From JABICX01 sp964528765 (lineage in GTDB: Archaea > Nanobdellota > Nanobdellia > UBA10117 > JABICX01): 9,541 nucleotides of DNA. The position numbers and the translations under genes were made by a program. The notes below the pieces were generated by a model that worked only from the letters and a program-made list of their open reading frames with translations, ran no database searches and was not told the DNA's origin. The stretch spans positions 1 to 9,541 of the forward strand of contig CAZGVA010000032.1 in the NCBI GenBank assembly GCA_964528765.1, read 5' to 3'. This document shows, piece after piece, positions 1 to 5,499 of the stretch (positions are counted from its first letter, which is position 1; every line of letters begins with the position of its first letter).

Positions 1-47
1 GCTATTGGTATGCATAGCAAAATAACTAATATTGCTAGATATTTCAT
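1..47 (-). CDS. N-terminal fragment of a secreted or membrane protein, partner of the ABC ATPase
   Basis: Only the first 15 complete codons are inside the window; they read MKYLAILVILLCIPI. This is a short basic start followed by an uninterrupted hydrophobic run, typical of a signal peptide or first transmembrane helix. The ATG (47-45) overlaps the TGA of the ABC ATPase gene (46-44) as ATGA, and a GGAG Shine-Dalgarno sequence lies at 59-56, 8 nt before the start. Both signs show translational coupling to the ATPase. In MacB/LolD-type systems the neighbour is usually the permease or an exported adaptor, so this is most likely the membrane or extracytoplasmic part of the same transporter. That role is inferred from context only. 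Confidence 0.7.
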   Translation of the reverse strand, partial: MKYLAILVILLCIPI

Positions 48-742
48 TTTATTTTCTCCATTTTCTCGATTTTTCCATCTTTTAACCAAAATATTTTGTT
101 TACTCCGTTTAATTTTGTGAATCGAGAATCATGCGTTACAATAATAAGCGTTTTTTGATGCTTACTATGAAGTTCTAATAATAGGTCCATAATTTGTTGA
201 CCCATTTTTGAATCGAGATTTCCTGTAGGTTCGTCTGCAAGAATTATTTCAGGATCATTAGCGAGAGCTCGAGCAATTGCCACTCTTTGACGTTCTCCAC
301 CAGATAATTCTCCCGGACGGTGATATGCTCTATCACTTAAACCAACTCTACGAAGAATCTCTTTTGCTTTTCCAACTTTATCGGGAACAAAAGATCGTTT
401 AAATATCATAGGGAGCGTTACATTTTCAATTGCATTTAATGTACTTACTAGATTAAATGTTTGAAATACAAAACCAATTTTTTCACCACGAACTTGTGCT
501 AAAGTACTTTCAGTCATATGTGCGATATTACGACCATCAAGAATAACATTACCTTTGGTAGGTATATCTAAACACCCAACACAATTCATCGCTGTAGATT
601 TCCCCGAACCAGAAGGTCCCATTATAATCGCAAAATCGCCTTTTTTGATTTCAAGGTCTAATCCTCTTAAGGCAGGTACTTCAACCTCACCCATTTTATA
701 CACTTTCCAAGCCTCATTTACAGTTATAATTGCCTTACTCAT
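44..742 (-). CDS. ABC transporter ATP-binding protein, MacB/LolD-type
   Basis: This is the 232-aa cytoplasmic ATPase of an ABC exporter. Residues 42-50 are the Walker A loop (GPSGSGKST), Gln94 lies in the Q-loop (FVFQTFNL), 146-150 is the LSGGE signature, 166-171 is Walker B (IILADE, with Glu171 as catalytic base) and His204 is the switch histidine. The VYKMGEVEVPALRGLDLEI opening and the LADEPTGNLDS stretch are typical of the LolD/MacB/FtsE-like branch, which powers mechanotransmission or lipoprotein/peptide export rather than nutrient uptake. The reading frame can be extended to a TTG at 748, but the ATG at 742 is preferred; neither has a good Shine-Dalgarno sequence. A weak A/T-rich TATA-like stretch lies around 772-787. 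The next gene begins in a 4-bp overlap and has a hydrophobic N-terminus, probably the membrane partner. The substrate cannot be told. Confidence 0.93.
   Translation of the reverse strand: MSKAIITVNEAWKVYKMGEVEVPALRGLDLEIKKGDFAIIMGPSGSGKSTAMNCVGCLDIPTKGNVILDGRNIAHMTESTLAQVRGEKIGFVFQTFNLVSTLNAIENVTLPMIFKRSFVPDKVGKAKEILRRVGLSDRAYHRPGELSGGERQRVAIARALANDPEIILADEPTGNLDSKMGQQIMDLLLELHSKHQKTLIIVTHDSRFTKLNGVNKIFWLKDGKIEKMEKIK
56..59 (-). promoter_or_regulatory. Shine-Dalgarno GGAG for the left-edge gene
   Basis: GGAG at 59-56 on the minus strand lies 8 nt before the ATG at 47-45, inside the 3' end of the ABC ATPase gene. It supports the ATGA-overlap start as a real, coupled translation start. Confidence 0.6.
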
Positions 743-798
743 ACTCAATAAATCTTCTTGAATATTAATACTTATCTAAAAATACTCTTCGCGGAAAT

Positions 799-807
799 CT
801 TTTAAGA
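799..807 (+). promoter_or_regulatory. TATA-like box for the deacetylase/glycosyltransferase operon
   Basis: CTTTTAAGA is centred about 25 bp upstream of the ATG at 828, where an archaeal TATA box would set transcription to begin at or next to the start codon. No Shine-Dalgarno sequence precedes that ATG, which agrees with a leaderless mRNA. Confidence 0.4.
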
Positions 808-827
808 GTCGAAAAGCATAAGTTATT

Positions 828-1463
828 ATGATATTAATACTTGCTGCACATTCGGATGATGAAGTTCTTGGATGTGGTGGTACAATTGCTAAATATGCGG
901 ATGAAGGCGAAGATGTAGTTTCAATTATCTTTTCTGAAGGTGATCCAATAAATCCAAAGAATTATACCAAAGAAAATAAAAATATTGCAATTCAGCGTAG
1001 AAAAGAATCAATTGCTGCGGGAAAAGTATTAGGTATTAACGATACAGTATTTTTAGGATTATCACATAATCCATTTATGTCTAATGAAGATCTAGCTCAC
1101 ATTAACAAAAGAATCTCCAAGATTATAATTAAATTAAAACCTCGCATTATTTTTACACATGTGCCAGATGATCCGCATCCCGGGCATGCAATGGTTGCAA
1201 AATTAGCCAAAAAAATCGCAGATAAACACGATATTTCATTATACACATTTATGATATCCAATCCATTAAAAATACAATATAGAGACAAGCCACGTTTATA
1301 TGTTGATATAACTGATACTATCAATAAAAAACGAAAGGCACTCAAACAATTCAAGTCTCAAGAACATTGGTTGATTTATTATAAAATAATAGCATATTTT
1401 ATGGATAAAATATCGGGATTACAATCAAATCATAGTTATGCGGAGGTTTTTTACAAATGGTAA
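828..1463 (+). CDS. PIG-L/LmbE-family zinc deacetylase (N-acetylglucosaminyl-type)
   Basis: This 211-aa protein matches the PIG-L family, metal-dependent amidases that remove acetyl groups from N-acetylglucosaminyl lipids or conjugates (PIG-L, MshB, BshB). The N-terminal motif AAHSDDEVLGCGG (residues 6-18) is the family's AHPDDE box with Ser in place of Pro. By analogy with MshB, His8 and Asp11 are zinc ligands and Asp10 the base. The third ligand is expected in HVPDDPHPGH (111-120), probably His120. Length is normal for the family and there is no signal peptide, so it should act in the cytoplasm or at the inner membrane face. The gene overlaps the following GT4 glycosyltransferase by 7 bp. 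That pairing suggests the transferase adds N-acetylglucosamine and this enzyme deacetylates it. The family is clear; the substrate is inferred. Confidence 0.88.
   Translation: MILILAAHSDDEVLGCGGTIAKYADEGEDVVSIIFSEGDPINPKNYTKENKNIAIQRRKESIAAGKVLGINDTVFLGLSHNPFMSNEDLAHINKRISKIIIKLKPRIIFTHVPDDPHPGHAMVAKLAKKIADKHDISLYTFMISNPLKIQYRDKPRLYVDITDTINKKRKALKQFKSQEHWLIYYKIIAYFMDKISGLQSNHSYAEVFYKW
1442..1447 (+). promoter_or_regulatory. Strong Shine-Dalgarno GGAGGT for the GT4 gene
   Basis: GGAGGT lies 9 nt before the ATG at 1457, inside the last codons of the deacetylase gene. It fixes the start of the glycosyltransferase and shows that downstream operon genes here use Shine-Dalgarno initiation. Confidence 0.8.
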
Positions 1464-2596
1464 AAAAAATTAAAGTATTATATGTGGCAGATACTGCACC
1501 ACCAAAAAAAGATGGTGTTGTAAGATTTATTATGGAAACTGCTAAACGATTAAATTCTGAAAAATATGATATTTCGTTCTTATTACCTCGGTTTGATGGT
1601 TCTGAGGAAACAATGAGAACAATGAACTTAGACACAACATTTGTTCCAGTAAGACGATTTCAAATAGCAAACTATCATCCCGCCATACCGAAATCGAAAA
1701 TTGTTAAAGATGCTATTGAAAATAATGATATTATATTTATTAATTCTGTTGCTCCTTTAGGCAGTTCGACATTAAAATATGCAAAAAAAATCGGAAAACC
1801 TGTTGTTGAATTTATTCACTCAATTGATTGGGAATTATTTGCATATGCCACAAAATTTCCAGATAGATATGCTGGAGCATTGCGACCAATTATACGAAGA
1901 TTATACAATAAAAGTGATATACTTATTGTGGCAAATAGAAAATTAAGAACACAACTACGTATTGCAAAAATTAAATCATCTATTGAAATTGTTCCGCTTG
2001 GTGTAGACACAACAAAGTTTCAACAAGATAGAATCAAACGAGTATATATGCGACGGGAACTAAAACTTAAAGATAAATTTGTCATTGGATATCATGGAAG
2101 ATTAAGTACTGAAAAAAATGTTAAACTTCTACGTACTGCTTTTGAACAATTTAAAAAAACGGTTCCAAATGCAGCATTATTGATAATTGGTGATGGCCCG
2201 CGTATGAATTTATTTCAAAATAAACTCGATATAATTACAACAGGTTTTGTAGATAATCCTGAAGATTACTTACAAGCAGTTGATGTTTATGTTTTACCCT
2301 CAATGACTGAAACAACTGGATTAGCACTTATGGAAGCAATGGCTTGCGGGTTAGCTTGTATTGCAACAAATGTTGGCGCCATACCAAGTTATCTTAAACA
2401 TAGAAAAAATGGTATCTTAATTGATATTGATAAGTTGGATTGTAATTTACTTACTTTTGCTATTAAAAACCTATACACTGACTCAATACTCCGAAACGAA
2501 ATAAAAAATAATGCTAAAAAAATAATCTCTGAATTTTATACATGGGATAGAACAACAAAACAACTTGAACAAATATTTGATAATATTTTAAAATAA
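1457..2596 (+). CDS. GT4-family glycosyltransferase (group 1)
   Basis: This 379-aa retaining GT-B fold glycosyltransferase has a normal length for family GT4. The N-terminal acceptor domain (about 1-190) opens with IKVLYVADTAPPKKDGVVRF, the usual first strand and glycine-containing loop. It contains the segment FIHSIDWELFA (119-129), which looks like an acceptor or membrane-facing motif of archaeal glycolipid transferases. The C-terminal donor domain (about 205-379) starts with FVIGYHGRLSTEKN (208-221), whose Arg215 and Lys220 should bind the nucleotide-sugar phosphates. It also has the EX7E motif, Glu285 to Glu293 in MTETTGLALMEAMACG. No transmembrane helix is obvious. It is translationally coupled to the PIG-L deacetylase by a 7-bp overlap, as in a MshA-MshB or PIG-A/PIG-L type two-step pathway. 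The donor (perhaps UDP-GlcNAc) and acceptor (lipid or inositol) are inferences. Confidence 0.9.
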   Translation: MVKKIKVLYVADTAPPKKDGVVRFIMETAKRLNSEKYDISFLLPRFDGSEETMRTMNLDTTFVPVRRFQIANYHPAIPKSKIVKDAIENNDIIFINSVAPLGSSTLKYAKKIGKPVVEFIHSIDWELFAYATKFPDRYAGALRPIIRRLYNKSDILIVANRKLRTQLRIAKIKSSIEIVPLGVDTTKFQQDRIKRVYMRRELKLKDKFVIGYHGRLSTEKNVKLLRTAFEQFKKTVPNAALLIIGDGPRMNLFQNKLDIITTGFVDNPEDYLQAVDVYVLPSMTETTGLALMEAMACGLACIATNVGAIPSYLKHRKNGILIDIDKLDCNLLTFAIKNLYTDSILRNEIKNNAKKIISEFYTWDRTTKQLEQIFDNILK

Positions 2597-2600
2597 GATA

Positions 2601-2609
2601 TTTTTTAAA
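2601..2609 (+). promoter_or_regulatory. TATA-like box of the tRNA-Arg gene
   Basis: TTTTTTAAA is centred about 27 bp upstream of the first tRNA base at 2633, the expected archaeal TATA position if transcription starts at or near the mature 5' end. It begins only 5 bp after the glycosyltransferase stop codon. Confidence 0.45.
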
Positions 2610-2653
2610 CCAAGTTTTCATTCTATTATTACGGGCCTGTAGCTTAGTCTGGA

Positions 2654-2686
2654 TAACTGCAAATATGTAATATTTCAGTTCAGCAG
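2654..2686 (+). other. D-loop intron of tRNA-Arg (33 nt)
   Basis: Removing these bases restores the D-arm GCTT-AGTCTGGATA-GAGC. The BHB fold has 5' bulge GAT (2652-2654), 3' bulge AGT (2685-2687) and central helix TCTG/CAGC with 3 of 4 pairs. The inner helix is AACTG (2655-2659) with CAGTT (2676-2680), capped by a further hairpin AAATAT-GTA-ATATTT (2661-2675). Because TA occurs at both junctions, the sequence alone allows a shift of up to 2 nt; the BHB geometry selects this boundary. Confidence 0.85.
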
Positions 2687-2704
2687 TAGAGCACTTCCCT
2701 CCTA

Positions 2705-2767
2705 CAGTTTTCTTTCCAAGAAACATGGTAAAGAAACGGTGCATCTAACGATGTACCAACAGAAGAG
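2705..2767 (+). other. Canonical 37/38 intron of tRNA-Arg (63 nt)
   Basis: It lies between A2704 (position 37) and A2768 (position 38). Bulges are TAC (2703-2705) and AGA (2766-2768). The central helix CTCC (2699-2702) with GAAG (2762-2765) forms 3 of 4 pairs, and the inner helix GTT/AAC (2707-2709 with 2758-2760) opens into two hairpins. These are TTTCTTTCCA with TGG-T-AAAGAAA (2709-2736) and GGTGCATC with GATGTACC (2738-2757, one G-U pair). Confidence 0.87.
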
Positions 2768-2789
2768 AGGAAGGGGTCGCAGGTTCAAA

Positions 2790-2855
2790 ACAGATTTTCT
2801 CTTTAAAGAAAAGAGAAACTTGGGAAAAGATATAACTACTTTTCCGCTGAGAAAT
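2790..2855 (+). other. T-loop (59/60) intron of tRNA-Arg (66 nt)
   Basis: Removal yields the T-loop TTCAAAT. Bulges are AAA (2788-2790) and ATT (2854-2856). The central helix TTCA/AGAA forms 3 of 4 pairs directly on the T-stem, and the inner helix is CAG/CTG (2791-2793 with 2847-2849). Two hairpins fill the intron: TTTCTCTTT with AAAGAGAAA (2796-2818) and GGAAAAG with CTTTTCC (2823-2845). Confidence 0.85.
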
Positions 2856-2871
2856 TCCTGCCAGGCCCGTT

Positions 2872-4527
2872 TTATCTGAATTTTATTTCTTTTCTCTGCG
2901 CAAGTGCTTCTAGAATGGCTTTTCCTAAACCTGATTTTTTGAAAATTCTAACTTCTCGAGAACGCGAAAGAGGTAATGTTACAAGAATTTCTTCATCAAT
3001 TATTAATTCTGCTTTTCGAGCATTATCTAAAAAATAAAATAAATAATATTTTTTATTGTCTTTTAATCGGTAACGTAAAGGTGCTCGTCTTCTAACATCA
3101 ATATCTCGTTTAACTGGGACAACCACTGTAGCATCTCCAAAAGTATATATTTCATATTCAAGCTCACCTGTATTAAAATCATATATATCAACAACAGGTC
3201 GTGATAAATCTTTATCTCGCATACCGCTCGGACATTTAACCATCATCTTCAAGCTAAATACTTTCTCAATTTTTCCATTTTTGATAAAAATAACTGTGTC
3301 AATAATATGTGGAATCATTCCTAATTCAACTTTACCTAAAAATCGCTGTATTGCATTAATTGGATCAGCGGCATGAACAACACCAACCATACCCACACCA
3401 GATAATCGTAAATCTGCAAAAAGTCTGAAATCAGGTGCATCTCGAACTTCATCATATAATGTGTAATCTGGTCTAGTTAGTAAAAGAATATCTTTAAGTT
3501 CATGATGACTTGCTTTGGATGTTGAAAGTTGTGTTATTTCAGGTGGTAATTGCAAATCTCGTGGAGATTCCAAGGATTTGACAACTTTTTTTTGTTCCGA
3601 ATAAACTTTTGCTAATGCTTGTGCAAAAGTTGATTTTCCATGACCCGGAGCGCCTGCAATTAAAATACCTTCTGCTCTTTCCAGAAGACGCTCTTTCATT
3701 TTTTTATTAAGTTTATAATCCTTAAGTTCAAGTCTCTTAACTGGTCGAACAATCGTTATTTCCCAAGCATTTGATAAAGGTGGCCTAGTTACAACGATTC
3801 TATAATTTTTGATTTGAGCGATTAAACTTCCTCTACGCTCAATTTCAAGAAAACTATCTTTTAAAGTACGTGCTGCTTCAATGATTTCATCTGAAATTTT
3901 CTCCATTTCTGCAGATGTAAGAATTTTATCATCGATTTCAATAAACTTCCAGTTACCTGGCTTACCTTGTTTTGCGCGAGGTAAAGTTTTTTCTTTAAGA
4001 TGTACAGACATATAATCATCTTTGAATAATTTAGGAAAAATTAAATCTTCTTCAGAAATTCCCGAAGGTATATGAATAACAGACATGCCCATAGCTTTTC
4101 CGACTTCTGCTTGAACCATATCTGATGTAATTAATGTTGCATTCAAATCTTCAGCGAGTTTTCGAATTTTAGAATCAATTCCACCTTTTTTTGCGAATTT
4201 AATTTCTTCAATTGTGGGTGCATCGCCTTTAAATGTAAGTTTAAACTTTTTTTTGTTTGCTAATGCTCTTAGCTCTTTTATTTCATCAAGTCCAATAAAA
4301 CCAATTTCTCTACCTGAATTTGCTTGATTTTCTAGTTCACCAAGCATAGCACTGTGCAAGATTAATTCTTTAAATTTAAGTTTAGATTTCTTAAATTGCT
4401 TTGAAATAATTTGATTAATAATTGCAGAAGTATCTGGTACAAGTTTAATAATACCTAAAGGTTTGGCATTAGTTTTTAGAAGCGAGTTTTTTGATTTTCG
4501 TTTTATTCGTTTTGTTGGATTAACCAT
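2872..4527 (-). CDS. PIN domain-PilT/VirB11-type ATPase (COG1855-like)
   Basis: This 551-aa protein has the architecture of the archaeal PIN-ATPase family. The N-terminal PIN nuclease domain (about 27-160) keeps all four expected acidic residues: Asp32 in VPDTSAI, Glu64 in LGELENQA, Asp118 in GIDSKI and Asp136 in LITSD. A linker region (about 170-280) is followed by a secretion-ATPase-like domain with Walker A GAPGHGKST (292-300), a Walker B/Asp-box region DYTLYDEVRD (354-363) and the His-box GVVHAADP (382-389). The C-terminus (about 470-551) ends in a KH-like segment with the GxxG-type KSGLGKAI. The protein is presumably a hexameric cytoplasmic ATPase acting on RNA, not a pilus motor. The ATG at 4527 is chosen because a TATA-like box sits about 25 bp upstream, predicting a leaderless mRNA. 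The stop lies 2 bp from the convergent tRNA-Arg. Confidence 0.9.
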   Translation of the reverse strand: MVNPTKRIKRKSKNSLLKTNAKPLGIIKLVPDTSAIINQIISKQFKKSKLKFKELILHSAMLGELENQANSGREIGFIGLDEIKELRALANKKKFKLTFKGDAPTIEEIKFAKKGGIDSKIRKLAEDLNATLITSDMVQAEVGKAMGMSVIHIPSGISEEDLIFPKLFKDDYMSVHLKEKTLPRAKQGKPGNWKFIEIDDKILTSAEMEKISDEIIEAARTLKDSFLEIERRGSLIAQIKNYRIVVTRPPLSNAWEITIVRPVKRLELKDYKLNKKMKERLLERAEGILIAGAPGHGKSTFAQALAKVYSEQKKVVKSLESPRDLQLPPEITQLSTSKASHHELKDILLLTRPDYTLYDEVRDAPDFRLFADLRLSGVGMVGVVHAADPINAIQRFLGKVELGMIPHIIDTVIFIKNGKIEKVFSLKMMVKCPSGMRDKDLSRPVVDIYDFNTGELEYEIYTFGDATVVVPVKRDIDVRRRAPLRYRLKDNKKYYLFYFLDNARKAELIIDEEILVTLPLSRSREVRIFKKSGLGKAILEALAQRKEIKFR

Positions 4528-4547
4528 ATAAATAGATTAAGTATGAA

Positions 4548-4556
4548 ATTATAAAG
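4548..4556 (-). promoter_or_regulatory. TATA-like box of the PIN-ATPase gene
   Basis: On the minus strand this reads CTTTATAAT, centred about 25 bp before the ATG at 4527. With no Shine-Dalgarno sequence visible, this suggests a leaderless transcript starting at or close to the ATG. Confidence 0.45.
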
Positions 4557-4564
4557 TTTTTCAG

Positions 4565-4900
4565 TTAGAATTTTTGATTCTGAACCCAATTAACAAATCC
4601 TCGAGTTCGTCGTACTAAATCTTCTATATCTGAAACCGAAATCGTAGGTTTAGCTGAAAGGCTTAATAAATTAATATAGAATTTAGCAAAATCATCTGCA
4701 TTTGAATCTTTGAAGCGTTTTAATGTTTGTTTTATAATTTGTGGACTATTAATTGAATTTTCATCTAAATCTGTCAATTCTTTAACGAGCAATGTGGCAG
4801 CTGACAAAACATGTTTAAATGCAGCTGAAGCGTATATTTTAGCATCACCTTGGCTAAGCAAAAAATCTGCAAAAGTTAATTTTTTCTCGATATCTTTCAT
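4565..4900 (-). CDS. Unknown small helical protein, second gene of a two-gene cassette
   Basis: I do not recognise this 111-aa protein. From MKDIEKKLTFADFLLSQGD it is predicted mostly helical, without signal peptide or membrane segment. The part AKIYASAAFKHVLSAATLLV (about 20-39) has the alternating Ala/large-residue pattern of a helical-bundle core, faintly like HEPN domains. There is no RX4-6H catalytic motif; the C-terminus has RRTRGFVNWV. The frame stays open upstream to an ATG at 4984, but the start at 4900 is chosen. It lies 1 nt after the upstream stop and has a GGTGG Shine-Dalgarno sequence 6 nt before it, whereas the longer form would sit inside the preceding gene. The tight coupling suggests the two proteins act together. 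Confidence 0.8.
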   Translation of the reverse strand: MKDIEKKLTFADFLLSQGDAKIYASAAFKHVLSAATLLVKELTDLDENSINSPQIIKQTLKRFKDSNADDFAKFYINLLSLSAKPTISVSDIEDLVRRTRGFVNWVQNQKF

Positions 4901-4901
4901 A

Positions 4902-5474
4902 TTATTCCACCTTAAGCGTATTTTGACGCTCATCTTCTTTTTTAATAATTTCTTCAGATTTATCGATAAAATCTTTTGCAACATTTAAATATTTTTTCAC
5001 ACTACTTAAATCCAAAACTTTCAAATCATAAACATCATTAGTTAAAATATATTTATCTTGTCGCTTAAATCTGAGGCTACTTGTTTTTATTGCGTGCTTC
5101 ATTTCACGAATACGCTTTAAGAACTCAGAATATTTACGATCAAATGAATATCTTTCTTGAATTTCACGCATCCATATATCTAACATTGCACCAAATGTTC
5201 GAGGAAATGCTTCTAATTTTTTATAGTATCTTCTTTGTTCTAAAACTGCTTCAACAGTTGCATTAGATGCATTAAAAATATGTTCAGTAATCGCTAGAAG
5301 AAATTTAATATCTTCTGTAACGGGCATTGTTACATATACTAAATGATCTGCTAAATCAATTTCTTTTCGTGCATATGCAATGGATAATTTATGTTTAGGA
5401 TCAAGATTAGGTTTTTCTGTTCTCCAATCTTTAGAAAATATATCTGAATGCATAGTTTTTAAGTCAAATAACAT
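4902..5474 (-). CDS. Unknown helical protein, first gene of a two-gene cassette
   Basis: I do not recognise this protein, which is 190 aa from the first ATG. It is rich in charged and aromatic residues and looks almost wholly helical, with no membrane segment. Residues 31-85 (from IAYARKEIDLADHL to VEAVLEQRRYYKKL) look like a long antiparallel helical pair. The last 40 residues (FIDKSEEIIKKEDERQNTL and before) suggest a coiled coil. A second ATG at 5453 would give 183 aa. It is a serious candidate start because a TATA box at 5483-5491 predicts transcription near 5460, downstream of the first ATG. It is followed after 1 nt by the 111-aa gene and preceded by polB, whose stop is only 25 bp upstream of the first ATG. 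HEPN-like helical-bundle ancestry is possible but unproven. Confidence 0.8.
   Translation of the reverse strand: MLFDLKTMHSDIFSKDWRTEKPNLDPKHKLSIAYARKEIDLADHLVYVTMPVTEDIKFLLAITEHIFNASNATVEAVLEQRRYYKKLEAFPRTFGAMLDIWMREIQERYSFDRKYSEFLKRIREMKHAIKTSSLRFKRQDKYILTNDVYDLKVLDLSSVKKYLNVAKDFIDKSEEIIKKEDERQNTLKVE
4907..4911 (-). promoter_or_regulatory. Shine-Dalgarno GGTGG deciding the start at 4900
   Basis: GGTGG, in the context AAGGTGGAATAAT, lies 6 nt before ATG 4900-4898, at the end of the preceding gene. It rules against the longer in-frame start at 4984. Confidence 0.6.
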
Positions 5475-5482
5475 TTATATTC

Positions 5483-5491
5483 TTTTATATA
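5483..5491 (-). promoter_or_regulatory. TATA box of the two-gene helical-protein cassette
   Basis: TATATAAAA on the minus strand lies between the polB stop and the next gene. Its centre (5487) is only 13 bp from the first ATG (5474) but 34 bp from the second (5453), so the usual spacing places the transcript start near 5460 and favours the second ATG. Confidence 0.5.
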
Positions 5492-5499
5492 CCCGAAAC

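Larger units (their letters stand above)
2633..2869 (+). tRNA. tRNA-Arg(CCT) with three introns
   Basis: The acceptor stem pairs GGGCCTG (2633-2639) with CAGGCCC (2862-2868), 7 of 7 pairs, with discriminator G2869 and no encoded CCA. The D-stem GCTT (2642-2645) pairs with GAGC (2689-2692). The anticodon stem CTTCC (2694-2698) pairs with GGAAG (2769-2773) and the loop is CTCCTA plus A, anticodon CCT at 2701-2703. The variable loop is GGGTC. The T-stem GCAGG (2779-2783) pairs with CCTGC (2857-2861), with loop TTCAAAT after splicing. Introns of 33, 63 and 66 nt interrupt the D-loop, the anticodon loop after position 37 and the T-loop between 59 and 60, leaving a 75-nt mature tRNA. The spliced form resembles archaeal tRNA-Arg(CCT). 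It runs convergently into the ATPase gene with 2 bp between them. Confidence 0.92.

Noticed and set aside
2641..2860. Reading the tRNA-Arg locus as a degenerate tRNA pseudogene or as a permuted or trans-split tRNA
   Set aside because: All arms are in normal 5'-3' order on one strand. Every stem is fully paired and all three inserts fit BHB geometry, so an intron-bearing functional gene is simpler.
4901..4984. A longer start for the 111-aa protein, adding 28 residues
   Set aside because: It would lie entirely within the preceding gene in another frame. The ATG at 4900 has a Shine-Dalgarno sequence and directly follows the upstream stop.
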